This document shows, one piece after another, positions 1 through 7,257 of a stretch of 20,141 nt of DNA. A model generated the notes under the pieces. That model saw nothing but the letters and a program-made list of their open reading frames with translations. It did no database searches and was not told where the DNA came from. This stretch comes from UMGS1649 sp045652705. GTDB taxonomy: Bacteria > Bacillota > Clostridia > TANB77 > CAG-465. Position numbers and translations under genes: made by a program. The DNA lies in NCBI GenBank assembly GCA_045652705.1, contig JAZRUV010000007.1, positions 1 through 20,141 of the forward strand. Direction: 5' to 3'. Every line of letters begins with the position of its first letter. Position 1 is the first letter of the stretch.

Positions 1-90
1 ACAAGTTGCAAGTGATTTTTCTTCTAATTTCCATGTAGAACGACGAAGTGCTGTTCTAGCTTTTGACCATCTTCTTTTTGGTTGTGCCAT
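1..90 (-). CDS. rpmF: 50S ribosomal protein L32, N-terminal part (cut by window edge)
   Basis: The translation from 90 downwards begins MAQPKRRWSKARTALRRSTW, then KLEEKSLATC. This matches the L32 start (MAVPKRRTSKAR...KL), a small basic zinc-ribbon-type protein of the large ribosomal subunit. Only 30 residues are inside the window; the rest lies to the left. GGAGGG at 98-103 precedes the ATG at good spacing, and a consensus promoter lies at 147-175. The gene is usually about 57-60 codons. Identification is firm even from this fragment because the N-terminus of L32 is highly conserved. Confidence 0.9.
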   Translation of the reverse strand, partial: MAQPKRRWSKARTALRRSTWKLEEKSLATC

Positions 91-146
91 TTTATTTCCC
101 TCCTTTAAGTAAACAATAAATGTCTAGTTTTCTTCATTACCCAAAT

Positions 147-175
147 ATTATATATTATGTTAAAGCCAATGTCAA
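147..175 (-). promoter_or_regulatory. Sigma-A promoter of rpmF
   Basis: On the minus strand TTGACA (170-175) is followed after exactly 17 bases by TATAAT (147-152), a full-consensus vegetative promoter. It lies between the end of toxN and rpmF, so rpmF does not depend on the toxin transcript. Confidence 0.8.
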
Positions 176-214
176 GCAAAATTTGGCAAGTTTTTGCTAT
201 AGCTTGTCCTTATT

Positions 215-721
215 TTAAAATTTATCATATTCTAAGCACTTTGTCTCTAGTACTTTAAAGTTACAACATCTATTTTTTATATTTTCTTTCAAACATCCTT
301 TGTTATATAGACTATACAATTTAAATGATTTTGTTTTTACTTGATTATAATTTGCATTTAACCAGCTTAGTTGTTCTTTCAACAATTTTTGATATTTAGT
401 CTCTTGAACTGTTAGTGCATTTTTATCCAAATCTACTAAAGTATAGTTGTTTTCTTTTACAGGAATCATATTATTGAAGTTAACAGCTCCTAGTTCACCA
501 TTTTTTATTTTGAAGAAATCTACTGTATTTTTCATTTTCTTGTGTTTAGGCTTTGGACTTGAAAGTGGTGCAAAATATTTGCAATTTTCTATCTCAAACA
601 AAATGCCTATAAAAGGTCTTAGCTCTTTTTCATTTTTATTATACGCAACCTTATTATCAAATTGTCTTAAATAATCACAATAGTCCGAATCTACTCTAAC
701 TATTTTTAAATTAAATACCAT
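215..721 (-). CDS. toxN: Type III toxin-antitoxin endoribonuclease, ToxN/AbiQ family
   Basis: The 168-residue protein (MVFNLKIVRVDSDYCDYLRQF...) follows the ToxN/AbiQ plan. It has an N-terminal strand with D-x-YCDYLRQFD-x-KV, then RPFIGILFEI, the substrate-loop motif APLSSPKPKHKK (family (T/S)SPKK), GAVNFNNMIPV, VDLDK and a C-terminal helical part ending NFKVLETKCLEYDKF. Family length is about 165-200 aa. ToxN is a sequence-specific endoribonuclease held inactive by the ToxI RNA repeats. The start at 721 is chosen over an in-frame codon at 742 because GGAGGG lies five bases before it. Upstream on the same strand are a hairpin terminator and three 36-nt RNA repeats, the canonical type III layout. 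A role in phage abortive infection or plasmid stability is known for the family and only inferred here. Confidence 0.9.
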   Translation of the reverse strand: MVFNLKIVRVDSDYCDYLRQFDNKVAYNKNEKELRPFIGILFEIENCKYFAPLSSPKPKHKKMKNTVDFFKIKNGELGAVNFNNMIPVKENNYTLVDLDKNALTVQETKYQKLLKEQLSWLNANYNQVKTKSFKLYSLYNKGCLKENIKNRCCNFKVLETKCLEYDKF

Positions 722-780
722 ATTTTCCCTCCTAATATACAAAACATTAAAAGTAAAAAATTTATAGTCTTTATAAATAT

Positions 781-807
781 AAAAGATTAGAGTTTAGTCT
801 CTAATCT
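781..807 (-). terminator. Leaky terminator between toxI repeats and toxN
   Basis: A perfect 9-bp stem (AGATTAGAG at 799-807 paired with CTCTAATCT at 784-792, loop of 6) is followed on the minus strand by only TTT and then mixed A/T. In type III loci a terminator here lets most transcripts stop after the antitoxin repeats and some read into the toxin. The short U tract fits partial read-through. Confidence 0.8.
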
Positions 808-810
808 ATC

Positions 811-917
811 TTTTTTAAGTTCCATTTAATGGCTGGATTCACCGCTTTTTTAAGTTCCAATTTGATGGCTGGATTCACCGCTTTTTTAAGTTCCAATTTA
901 ACGGCTGGATTCACCGC
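811..917 (-). repeat. Three tandem 35-36 nt direct repeats (toxI array)
   Basis: On the plus strand the units span 811-845, 846-881 and 882-917. They differ at only a few positions: TTTAAT, TTTGAT and TTTAAC before GGCTGGATTCACCGC, plus a one-base deletion in the first. There are no spacers between units, which excludes CRISPR. Transcription is on the minus strand towards toxN. Confidence 0.9.
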
Positions 918-958
918 TTTTTTTATAATAGTACTAACGTACTACTAATATTATATTC

Positions 959-987
959 ATTATACTCTAATTTCTTGCAAATTTCAA
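959..987 (-). promoter_or_regulatory. toxI promoter
   Basis: TTGAAA (982-987), 17-base spacer, TATAAT (959-964) on the minus strand. The position places transcription start about 35 bases before the first repeat. A short inverted repeat AGTAC-TAAC-GTACT (about 930-943) lies in the leader. Confidence 0.75.
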
Positions 988-1000
988 GATTTTTCTAAAT

Positions 1001-2320
1001 TTATTTTAGTATCTCTATTGCTTTATTCAAATCACACAATTCTTGATTGCCTGTTTCCATATTTTTTAATGTAACTAAATTTTGTTTTTCTTCATCTTCA
1101 CCAATTACAATTACATATGGTACACCTATTCTATTTGCATAATTCATCATAGCTTTTACACTTTTTTTAGTATAATTTACTTCTGTATTTATACCTTGTT
1201 TTCTTAATGCCGTAGCTACAAAAAATGCATAAGACATATCTTCAAGCATAGGAAGTATCATAACCTTAGCTGTTGTAGATTCTTCTGGTTTAATAATTTC
1301 AGCTTCTCTTAATTTATAAAACAAACGAGAAAGTCCAATAGATATACCAACACCAGGTAGTTTTTTATTTGTATAATATTCTGCTAGATTTTCGTATCTA
1401 CCACCAGAACATACACTTCCCATTTCCGGATAATCATTTAAAATTGTTTCATAAACAGTACCTGTATAATAATCTAGCCCTCTTGCAATAGTTAAATCTA
1501 TTTTGAAATTCTTATCTGGTACACCAAAAGCTCTAATTCCATTTACTACTTGTTCTAATTCTTCTAAACCTTCAGTATACGTATCACTTTGTACATTTAG
1601 ATTTGTAAGACTTGTTAATACTTCTTCTTGAGTTCCCCTAATAGATATAAATGTCATGATACTGTTGATTTGTAGTTTTTCAAGTTCTAATTTCTCTAAT
1701 TCTTCAGTTACGGCACCTAGTCCAATTTTTTCTAATTTATCTACTATTCTTAAAATATCTGCCGCTTTATTTTCTAATCCTAATGATTCAAAAAAACCAT
1801 TTAATATTTTTCTATTATTTATACGTATTGTGAAGTTATCAAAACCAAGATTTGTGAATGTATCATATATAATAGCTGGTAGTTCTGCGTCTGTCATTAT
1901 GCTTAAAGTTTCATCACCTATAACGTCTATATCACATTGATAAAATTCTCTAAATCTTCCTTTTTGAGTTCTTTCTCCCCTAAATACTTTTCCCATTTGA
2001 TATCTTCTAAATGGGAATGCAATTTCACCCGAGTGCATTGCAACATACTTTGCTAGAGGTACAGTCAAATCAAAACGCATTGAAATGTCTGTATCTCCTT
2101 TTTCAAATCTATATATTTGTTTTTCGGTTTCTCCACCAGCCTTTGCCAAAAGCACATCTGAATACTCTAAAATTGGAGTATCAAGTGGTGTAAAGCCAAA
2201 CTTTTCGTAAGACATACGTATTTTATCATAAATCTTGTTAAATAAAACCTGATCTGCTGGAAGTAATTCTATAAATCCCGCTAAATTTCTTGGTTTAATT
2301 TTATTATTCTTTTCACTCAT
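1001..2320 (-). CDS. hisS: Histidyl-tRNA synthetase
   Basis: Class II synthetase that charges tRNA-His. The 439-residue product carries the histidine-enzyme signatures RFDLTVPLA (about residues 82-90), FRGERTQKGRFREFYQCDID (about 113-132, motif 2) and RGLDYYTG (about 280-287), then GGRYENL and a C-terminal anticodon-binding domain from about 350 onward. Length is normal for the short bacterial HisRS. I place the start at the ATG at 2320 (MSEKNNKIKP), which has AAGGTG just upstream; an in-frame start at 2371 would overlap the promoter -35. No T-box leader is visible: only 22 bases separate the -10 box and the start codon. It is followed on the same strand by the toxIN locus rather than by aspS, its frequent partner. 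Confidence 0.95.
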   Translation of the reverse strand: MSEKNNKIKPRNLAGFIELLPADQVLFNKIYDKIRMSYEKFGFTPLDTPILEYSDVLLAKAGGETEKQIYRFEKGDTDISMRFDLTVPLAKYVAMHSGEIAFPFRRYQMGKVFRGERTQKGRFREFYQCDIDVIGDETLSIMTDAELPAIIYDTFTNLGFDNFTIRINNRKILNGFFESLGLENKAADILRIVDKLEKIGLGAVTEELEKLELEKLQINSIMTFISIRGTQEEVLTSLTNLNVQSDTYTEGLEELEQVVNGIRAFGVPDKNFKIDLTIARGLDYYTGTVYETILNDYPEMGSVCSGGRYENLAEYYTNKKLPGVGISIGLSRLFYKLREAEIIKPEESTTAKVMILPMLEDMSYAFFVATALRKQGINTEVNYTKKSVKAMMNYANRIGVPYVIVIGEDEEKQNLVTLKNMETGNQELCDLNKAIEILK

Positions 2321-2342
2321 TGTTTTCACCTTCAATATGTTT

Positions 2343-2371
2343 ATTTTAACATAACTTAATATAGTTTGCAA
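2343..2371 (-). promoter_or_regulatory. hisS promoter
   Basis: TTGCAA (2366-2371), 17-base spacer, TAAAAT (2343-2348) on the minus strand, giving a very short leader before the hisS start. Confidence 0.6.
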
Positions 2372-2446
2372 ATATCTTCTTATTTATATTTAATATATTT
2401 CTACAAAATTTCACATAATATATATCTACACAAGTTGTATAATTTG

Positions 2447-2455
2447 TGTTATAAT
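2447..2455 (+). promoter_or_regulatory. Extended -10 promoter of the hemolysin III gene
   Basis: TGTTATAAT fits the extended -10 form (TGnTATAAT); no good -35 is seen at 17 bases. An inverted repeat, ACACAA at about 2428 and TTGTGT at about 2444, brackets a second TATAAT-like hexamer and could be an operator. Confidence 0.45.
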
Positions 2456-2473
2456 TCTTTTTGGAGGTTAACT

Positions 2474-3145
2474 ATGACAAGTATTGCTAAAAGAAATTTA
2501 TTTGGATATACAAAAGGTGAAGAAATATTCAACTGGGTATCACACACAGTCGGTGCTGGGCTTGGAATTGCTGCTTTAGTTTTAATGATAGTGTTTGCAG
2601 CTATAGGCAAAGGAACTGCTTTAGATATTGTTGGTGTAAGTATATTTGGTGCAACATTAATCATACTTTATACTATTTCAACACTGTACCACGCACTCAC
2701 AAATGAAAAAGCAAAAAAAGTATTTAAAGTGTTAGACCACTGTTCAATATATGTTTTAATTGCAGGTACGTTTACTCCAATTTGTTTTTCACTTATACGT
2801 ACAATTGGATACAAAATGATAATATTAGTATGTGCTGTATGGGCTTCAGCAATTTTAGGAACTGTATTGTATGCTTGTTTCCCTAAGAAATTAAAAGCAC
2901 TGCACATAATTTTATACATAGCTATGGGATGGAGTATAATGTTTCTTGCAAAAGATTTCATAGCTGGATTAAAACTAGTAAATGCAATGTCTACATTATA
3001 TTTCTTACTTGCTGGCGGTATTGCATATACAGTTGGTGTTATCTTTTATGCATTTAAAAAAGTGCCATATTTTCATTCAGTATTTCACTTATTTGTATTA
3101 GGTGGTTCTGTATGTCACTTCTTTGCAGTTATGTGTTTGATATAA
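2474..3145 (+). CDS. Hemolysin III family (TrhA/PAQR-like) membrane protein
   Basis: A 223-residue integral membrane protein with about seven hydrophobic helices. It carries the family signatures EEIFNWVSHTVGAGLG near the N-terminus, STLYHAL (about 70-76), LDHCSIYVLIAGTFTP (about 88-103) and, at the C-terminus, HSVFHLFVLGGSVCHFFAV. In the HlyIII/PAQR superfamily the conserved Ser-x3-His, Asp and C-terminal His pair form a metal site, and all are present. Bacterial members (YqfA/TrhA) affect membrane energetics and lipid homeostasis; the hemolysin name is historical. The start at 2474 is preceded by GGAGG (2463-2467). Divergent from hisS and convergent with the patatin gene. Confidence 0.88.
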   Translation: MTSIAKRNLFGYTKGEEIFNWVSHTVGAGLGIAALVLMIVFAAIGKGTALDIVGVSIFGATLIILYTISTLYHALTNEKAKKVFKVLDHCSIYVLIAGTFTPICFSLIRTIGYKMIILVCAVWASAILGTVLYACFPKKLKALHIILYIAMGWSIMFLAKDFIAGLKLVNAMSTLYFLLAGGIAYTVGVIFYAFKKVPYFHSVFHLFVLGGSVCHFFAVMCLI

Positions 3146-3189
3146 CCGATTATTATAAAATAGTTTTATTTATATAGTTTTATTTATAT

Positions 3190-3224
3190 GAATAGAGACG
3201 CTTGTTCTTCAAGCGTCTCTATTC
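3190..3224. terminator. Strong 15-bp hairpin between convergent genes
   Basis: GAATAGAGACGCTTG (3190-3204) is perfectly complementary to 3210-3224, with a five-base loop. It overlaps the last codons and stop of the patatin gene. Neither side has a proper U tract, so it may act as a 3' stabilising or processing structure rather than an intrinsic terminator. A tandem TAGTTTTATTTATA repeat lies just left, at about 3161-3189. Confidence 0.55.
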
Positions 3225-4126
3225 ATGTCTAACATTTCTCTTATTTTTGCAATATTCCTTGCAACTATATTGTACCCTCTTTTTGCTAAATGATTTGCCT
3301 TGGAAACATCTAATAGCGATACGTTGTGTAAACACAAATGTATATTTATATCCGCTTTTGCTATTTCATCCATATTTATAGAATGAGTCATTATGTTATA
3401 TGCTTGAGCTGAAATACCCACGACATTTTCTATACTAAATGTAGGTCTCTTGTTACAGTCAAACGTTACCGCTATAACTTTATCTGCACCCATTTTCCTT
3501 AATACTTCTACCGGTGTATTTACTCTAACGCCACCATCCACATAATAGTCTTCATCTATCTTTTTAGGTACAAATACTCCCGGAACACTACAACTAGCTC
3601 TAATTATACTTGCAAGGTCACCGCTGTTATAATATGATGGAATATCATCATACTGGACATCTTCCTCAATTAAACAATTTCTACTTTGTTTGATTTTCCT
3701 ATTTTGCCTATTGTTCCAAAAATATACTATTTCACCTGTATTTAAATCTACAGTAGGAATTGCAAGTGGCATTTGAATATCGTTTATATCTTCAATTCCT
3801 TTATTCTTTAAAATATATCTTAACAATTTTTCTAATTTATTTCCTTTTATAAAGCCCTTTATACTTACTTTTTTGTTAATAACTGAACCAAATAGTTTAA
3901 ATCCTACATTTTTGTCCATATCTACAATTTGCTCTTTATATCTATTTACAAGACTTAACATTTCATTCGGAGTATAACCTGCAGCATAAAGTGCTGCTAT
4001 TATACTTCCAGAACTTGTTCCTGCTATGTAATCTATTTTTATACCATAATCTCTTAATGCTTCTATTACACCAATGTGCGCCATTCCTTTAGCCCCACCA
4101 CCACTTAGCGCTAGTCCTATGCTCAA
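3209..4126 (-). CDS. Patatin-like phospholipase (RssA-type)
   Basis: A 305-residue Ser-Asp dyad lipid acyl hydrolase. It has the oxyanion loop GGGAKG (residues 9-14), nucleophile elbow G-T-S-S-G with Ser38, and the catalytic Asp in DGG at 197-199. Substrates of the bacterial group are membrane phospholipids or other acyl esters; the specific one here is unknown. The start is TTG at 4126, supported by GGAGG nine bases upstream (4136-4140) and because GLALSGGGAKG must lie at the N-terminus. It lies 58 bases after trmR on the same strand, possibly the last gene of the cmk-plsC-trmR unit, which would group it with another phospholipid enzyme. Its 3' end is folded into a 15-bp hairpin. Confidence 0.9.
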   Translation of the reverse strand: MSIGLALSGGGAKGMAHIGVIEALRDYGIKIDYIAGTSSGSIIAALYAAGYTPNEMLSLVNRYKEQIVDMDKNVGFKLFGSVINKKVSIKGFIKGNKLEKLLRYILKNKGIEDINDIQMPLAIPTVDLNTGEIVYFWNNRQNRKIKQSRNCLIEEDVQYDDIPSYYNSGDLASIIRASCSVPGVFVPKKIDEDYYVDGGVRVNTPVEVLRKMGADKVIAVTFDCNKRPTFSIENVVGISAQAYNIMTHSINMDEIAKADINIHLCLHNVSLLDVSKANHLAKRGYNIVARNIAKIREMLDMNRDA

Positions 4127-4184
4127 AAAAATACACCTCCAGTAAAAAACTTTCAGTGTATTATATGTCTTTTTTAATGTTTTG

Positions 4185-4775
4185 CTACTTAACTACAGAT
4201 ACCGCTACTCCATCTCCGACATCCATAACACAAGATACCAGATTTGGATTTGTTGTAACTGCATTTATATATTCTCTAAGTCTTGTTACAGCTGTTCTAT
4301 GTTTGTGTTCGTTATAATCACTCATAACCATCCCTCTTAATAATACATTATCTGCTATAATTAAAGAACCTGGTTTTGTAAGTCTTAATGCTTCTTCTAA
4401 ATATTTCATATATTGTCCTTTTGCCGCATCTATAAACACAACGTCGAACTTTTCGTTTAATGTTTGCATATGTGTATACGCATCTGAATTTACAACTTGT
4501 ATTACGTCCTCTTTCCCTAATTCTTTTATATTATCTCTTGCAACATTTGCTGTTTTTTCATCAAGCTCCATTGTTATTATTTTCCCATTTTCTTTTAAAT
4601 ATTTAGAAAAATTAAGTGCGGAATAACCCACCGCTGTTCCTACTTCTAAAATACTTTCTGGTTTTCTTATAGCAAGAATTGTCTCTATAAACTGAAGCGA
4701 ATCATCTTGAAGAATTGGTACGTGATTTTCTCTTGCCTTACTTTTTATTCTTTCCATTTTAGTCATATCTAACAT
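4185..4775 (-). CDS. trmR: Class I SAM O-methyltransferase, probable tRNA 5-hydroxyuridine methyltransferase
   Basis: 196 residues with a Rossmann methyltransferase fold. The SAM-binding motif I is LEVGTAVGYS (about 43-52), the acidic end of strand 2 is TMELDE, the metal-binding Asp is in FIDAAKGQYMKYLE (about 114-127), and DNVL is at 142-145. This is the family 3 O-methyltransferase pattern. The B. subtilis relative YrrM/TrmR methylates 5-hydroxyuridine at the wobble position of tRNAs, and the FIDAAKGQY and DNVLLRG stretches resemble it. A catechol-type small-molecule methyltransferase is the alternative. AGAGG upstream supports the ATG at 4775. It starts 12 bases after plsC ends, so the two are probably co-transcribed. 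Confidence 0.75.
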   Translation of the reverse strand: MLDMTKMERIKSKARENHVPILQDDSLQFIETILAIRKPESILEVGTAVGYSALNFSKYLKENGKIITMELDEKTANVARDNIKELGKEDVIQVVNSDAYTHMQTLNEKFDVVFIDAAKGQYMKYLEEALRLTKPGSLIIADNVLLRGMVMSDYNEHKHRTAVTRLREYINAVTTNPNLVSCVMDVGDGVAVSVVK

Positions 4776-4787
4776 AAAAATACCTCT

Positions 4788-5366
4788 TTACTTATTCCTT
4801 CCATAAATTATATTCATTACTCTTTCTGTTTCTTTAGTAAGTAACTCTTTATTTTTTATATTTTCCTTTGTCACTTCTAATCTTACAGGTTTGTTATATG
4901 TAACTTTAACTTTACCAAACAGTCTATAATCTTCTGTTATATGTACAGGTATAACTTCTACCCCCGCTGTAGCCGCAATATATACAGCTCCATTTTTAGC
5001 TTTCACATTTTTAAGTCTAGCCTTCCTTGTCCCTTCCGGAAATATTAAAAGATTTTTATTTTCTTTTGTTACAACATTTACAGCGTGAAACACATGTCCA
5101 AAATCTTTTTTCCCTCTTGCTATAGGGAAAGCCCCAACTTTTTTAAATATCCAACCTAGCGGTTTAAACTTGAAAAGTTCTTCCTTTGCCATCATAGCTA
5201 AATTATATATATCTGACCAAATAAAAGGAGCGTCCATTGTACCTACGTGATTTGACATTAAAACATAATTTTTACCCGCTTGTATATTTTCTCTACCTTC
5301 ATACTCTACTCTATAACAAATTCTACATATTACTATTTTTACTACATTTTTTAAAAACTTCAACAA
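4788..5366 (-). CDS. plsC: 1-acyl-sn-glycerol-3-phosphate acyltransferase
   Basis: 192-residue membrane-associated acyltransferase of phosphatidic acid synthesis. The catalytic motif NHVGTMD (39-45, H-x4-D), the IARGKKD block (about 82-88), FPEGTR (109-114) and a following VIPVHI strand are all in the expected order, and the N-terminal hydrophobic segment KNVVKIVICRICY is typical. The ATG at 5366 begins three bases after the cmk stop, indicating translational coupling. The cmk-plsC pairing is common in clostridia, where the two lie in one operon. PlsC-family members are hard to tell apart by acyl donor, so substrate is inferred from the family. Confidence 0.9.
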   Translation of the reverse strand: MLKFLKNVVKIVICRICYRVEYEGRENIQAGKNYVLMSNHVGTMDAPFIWSDIYNLAMMAKEELFKFKPLGWIFKKVGAFPIARGKKDFGHVFHAVNVVTKENKNLLIFPEGTRKARLKNVKAKNGAVYIAATAGVEVIPVHITEDYRLFGKVKVTYNKPVRLEVTKENIKNKELLTKETERVMNIIYGRNK

Positions 5367-5369
5367 TTT

Positions 5370-6041
5370 TTATACCAATCCTTTTTCCTTAATTAATTCT
5401 AATACTTTTTCCACAACCTCTTGTTTAGTCATATTTGTATTGTCTATCTCTACCATATCTTCTGTTTTTATGAGCGGAGATATCTTCCTTGTTCTGTCTA
5501 ATTCATCCCTTTGTTTTATATATTCTAACACTTCTTCATACGTAGTTTGTTTGTTTTTTTCTAGCATATCTTTATATCTCCTCTTGGCTCTTGTTTCAAC
5601 TGCCGCTGTTAGAAATATTTTTAAATTCGCATCCGGGAAAACCACGCTTCCAATATCTCTTCCTTCTGCTACAACATTTTGAGTTCCTGCCATAGCCCTT
5701 TGTTTTTCTCTCATATATTCTCTTACATCTAGTATACTAGATACTTTTGCAGCTACAAGTCCCACTTGTTCTGTTCGTATTTTGGATGATACATCTATGT
5801 CATTTAAATATGCCTTTACCTGGTTATTCTCATTTCTCAAATATATATCTACATCGTTTAAAATACTTATTACATCATTTTCATTATGTACATTTATACC
5901 ATTTTCTATACAATAAAGGGCAAGTGTCCTATACATTGCTCCCGTGTCTATGTTAAGCACATCTAATCTTTCAGATAACCCTTTTGCAACACATCCTTTA
6001 CCCGCGCCAGATGGACCATCAATACTAATTTTATATCCCAC
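5370..6041 (-). CDS. cmk: Cytidylate kinase
   Basis: 223-residue CMP/dCMP kinase of pyrimidine nucleotide supply. The P-loop GPSGAGKG is at residues 9-16, followed by NIDTGAMYRTLAL, the CMP-domain insert, AEGRDIGSVVFPDA and the lid region RAKRRYKDM, all hallmarks of bacterial Cmk at its normal length. The start is GTG at 6041 (MGYKISIDG), preceded by a GGGGG Shine-Dalgarno within a long inverted repeat (6046-6059). First gene of the cmk-plsC-trmR series; I see no strong promoter, only a TATGAT palindrome in the divergent intergenic region. Confidence 0.95.
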   Translation of the reverse strand: MGYKISIDGPSGAGKGCVAKGLSERLDVLNIDTGAMYRTLALYCIENGINVHNENDVISILNDVDIYLRNENNQVKAYLNDIDVSSKIRTEQVGLVAAKVSSILDVREYMREKQRAMAGTQNVVAEGRDIGSVVFPDANLKIFLTAAVETRAKRRYKDMLEKNKQTTYEEVLEYIKQRDELDRTRKISPLIKTEDMVEIDNTNMTKQEVVEKVLELIKEKGLV

Positions 6042-6045
6042 TTTT

Positions 6046-6113
6046 AAATTCCCCCTTTATTTTTTATCCAATGTATGATATCATATATGTGGCCCAAAGT
6101 AAAGGGGGAATTT
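6046..6113. promoter_or_regulatory. Divergent control region with 14-bp inverted repeat
   Basis: AAATTCCCCCTTTA (6046-6059) and its perfect complement TAAAGGGGGAATTT (6100-6113) flank a 40-base centre that contains the 12-bp palindrome TATGATATCATA. Each arm supplies the ribosome binding site of one divergent gene (cmk leftward, DUF4364 gene rightward). TATGAT can serve as a -10 element on either strand. Confidence 0.55.
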
Positions 6114-6115
6114 GA

Positions 6116-6634
6116 GTGCAAGAGACAGATATTTTCGACAAAAGACTCATAGTTTTGTTTGTTCTAAAAGAATCTAAGACAGGACTTACTACAGAACAAA
6201 TTTCTAAACTATGTTCAGAATTTGACGATATTACATATATAGATATTTGTATGTTTATAGATTCATTAAAAAATAGTGGGTATATCTTAGAAACATACGA
6301 AAACAGTAAATGTGTTTATACCATAACAGATTCAGGACTAAATATTCTAAACGAACTTATTGAACTTGTTCCAGGTATAAGCCTTCTTAATATGAAAAAC
6401 GTATTAAAAGAAAAAATGGAAGATTACAAGCAAGAATATGAAATAGATACTATAATTCTTCCTATAAAAAAAGATGAATACAAAGTTAGTTGCTTTATTA
6501 GGGACGGTAATGATGAGCTTATAAACTTAACTATTTATGCTGGAGATAAAGAAAATGCAAAAAAAATAGCAAATAACTGGAAACAAAACGCAGACGAACT
6601 ATATGGTAAAATAATAGAGCTTATGACAGATTAA
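6116..6634 (+). CDS. DUF4364 family protein (winged-helix, regulator-like)
   Basis: 172 residues. The N-terminal 80 residues (DKRLIVLFVLKESKTGLTTE..., then CMFIDSLKNSGYI and YTITDSGLNIL) look like a winged-helix DNA-binding fold. The second half (IILPIKKDEYKVSCFIRDGNDELINLTIYAG) is a small alpha/beta domain, and the tail is a helix. This layout is the clostridial DUF4364 family, whose members are annotated as putative transcriptional regulators with no known target. The GTG start at 6116 has AAGGGGG upstream. Divergent from cmk with a shared symmetrical control region, so it may regulate the cmk operon or itself; that is inference. Confidence 0.8.
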   Translation: MQETDIFDKRLIVLFVLKESKTGLTTEQISKLCSEFDDITYIDICMFIDSLKNSGYILETYENSKCVYTITDSGLNILNELIELVPGISLLNMKNVLKEKMEDYKQEYEIDTIILPIKKDEYKVSCFIRDGNDELINLTIYAGDKENAKKIANNWKQNADELYGKIIELMTD

Positions 6635-6655
6635 GTCATAAGCTCTACTTTTTCT
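6616..6655 (+). terminator. Rho-independent terminator overlapping the DUF4364 gene end
   Basis: A perfect 12-bp stem AGAGCTTATGAC (6616-6627) / GTCATAAGCTCT (6635-6646), with the TAA stop codon in the loop, followed by ACTTTTTCTTTT. Confidence 0.88.
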
Positions 6656-6669
6656 TTTAATAGTTTTAT

Positions 6670-7176
6670 TTACTCTATTTCTAACACGAAATCCTCTACC
6701 ACCAAACTACCATCTTTTAAACTAATATATGGACTATAACTATATTGATTTCCATCCTTATTTACTCTTAAAAGGCTATTTGCAATAATATCTGATACAT
6801 TACATGTTATATAAAATGGCTTATCCATTGTTTTAATATATTTCTCATTCATTACAAAATCCTCTTCATCTACTTCATCCATAGAAAGGGAATATACTTC
6901 TACTTCACAGTATCTTGGTATAATTAAATACTTTTCCTCTCCTTCTAACTTTACCGTCTCAAAATCTCTCGTATTAAAATATCTATCTACAATAGTATAA
7001 TCATAATCTTCTTCTAATCCACCTATGTACATTATTCCTAAAAGTTTTCCATCATCCTTTTTAAAAGGCAAATCTGTTTTCAAATACGTTGGTTTGTTAA
7101 AAAACATAAAGTATACTCCTATACCAACTGTTGTTAAAATAACTAAAACAATTAAAAATATCCACATTTTCTTCAT
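6670..7176 (-). CDS. Hypothetical membrane-anchored protein
   Basis: 168 residues: one N-terminal transmembrane segment (about residues 5-27, WIFLIVLVILTTVGIGVYFMFF) after a short KK start, then an extracellular domain of about 140 residues rich in Asp, Glu and Tyr with predicted strands (GKLLGIMYIGG, EKYLIIPRYCEVEVYSL, KPFYITCNVSDII). The topology suggests a tail outside the membrane. No lipobox and no family that I recognise. The start ATG at 7176 has GGTGA six bases upstream; an in-frame TTG at 7182 has no such site. A single-gene unit with its promoter inside the dinD terminator. Confidence 0.65.
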   Translation of the reverse strand: MKKMWIFLIVLVILTTVGIGVYFMFFNKPTYLKTDLPFKKDDGKLLGIMYIGGLEEDYDYTIVDRYFNTRDFETVKLEGEEKYLIIPRYCEVEVYSLSMDEVDEEDFVMNEKYIKTMDKPFYITCNVSDIIANSLLRVNKDGNQYSYSPYISLKDGSLVVEDFVLEIE

Positions 7177-7193
7177 ATACAATCACCAATGAT

Positions 7194-7222
7194 ATATTAT
7201 CACAAGGATAAAAGAAAAACAA
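7194..7222 (-). promoter_or_regulatory. Promoter of the membrane-anchored hypothetical gene
   Basis: TTGTTT (7217-7222), 17-base spacer, TAATAT (7194-7199) with an extended TGA before the -10. The -35 overlaps the stem of the dinD terminator. Confidence 0.45.
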
Positions 7223-7248
7223 GAAAACGTTATTTTTGTTTTCCTGTT
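7209..7248 (-). terminator. dinD terminator (copy 1 of a repeated terminator)
   Basis: Stem AACAGGAAAAC / GTTTTCTTGTT (7238-7248 with 7218-7228, one G-U pair) followed on the minus strand by TTTCTTTT. It closely resembles the terminator at 8225-8260. Confidence 0.8.
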
Positions 7249-7257
7249 TTTTGATTG

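Larger units (their letters stand above)
781..952 (-). ncRNA. toxI: ToxI-like RNA antitoxin precursor (three repeats)
   Basis: The predicted transcript starts near 952, seven bases after the TATAAT at 959-964, and crosses three tandem 36-nt units before the hairpin at 784-807. Each unit begins GGTGAATCCAGCC, has a TGGAACTT segment and ends in an A-rich linker AAAAAAGC. TCCA and TGGA can pair within a unit, compatible with the pseudoknot fold of ToxI. ToxN normally cuts this precursor into single units that bind and inhibit it. I see the repeats and hairpins directly; processing is inferred from the family. Confidence 0.85.

Noticed and set aside
811..917. CRISPR array from three 36-nt direct repeats
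   Set aside because: The repeats are contiguous with no spacers, lie between a promoter and a terminator, and precede a ToxN gene, so they are an RNA antitoxin array.
2321..2450. T-box leader of hisS
   Set aside because: The promoter -10 is only 22 bases from the start codon and no specifier loop or TGG-box is present.
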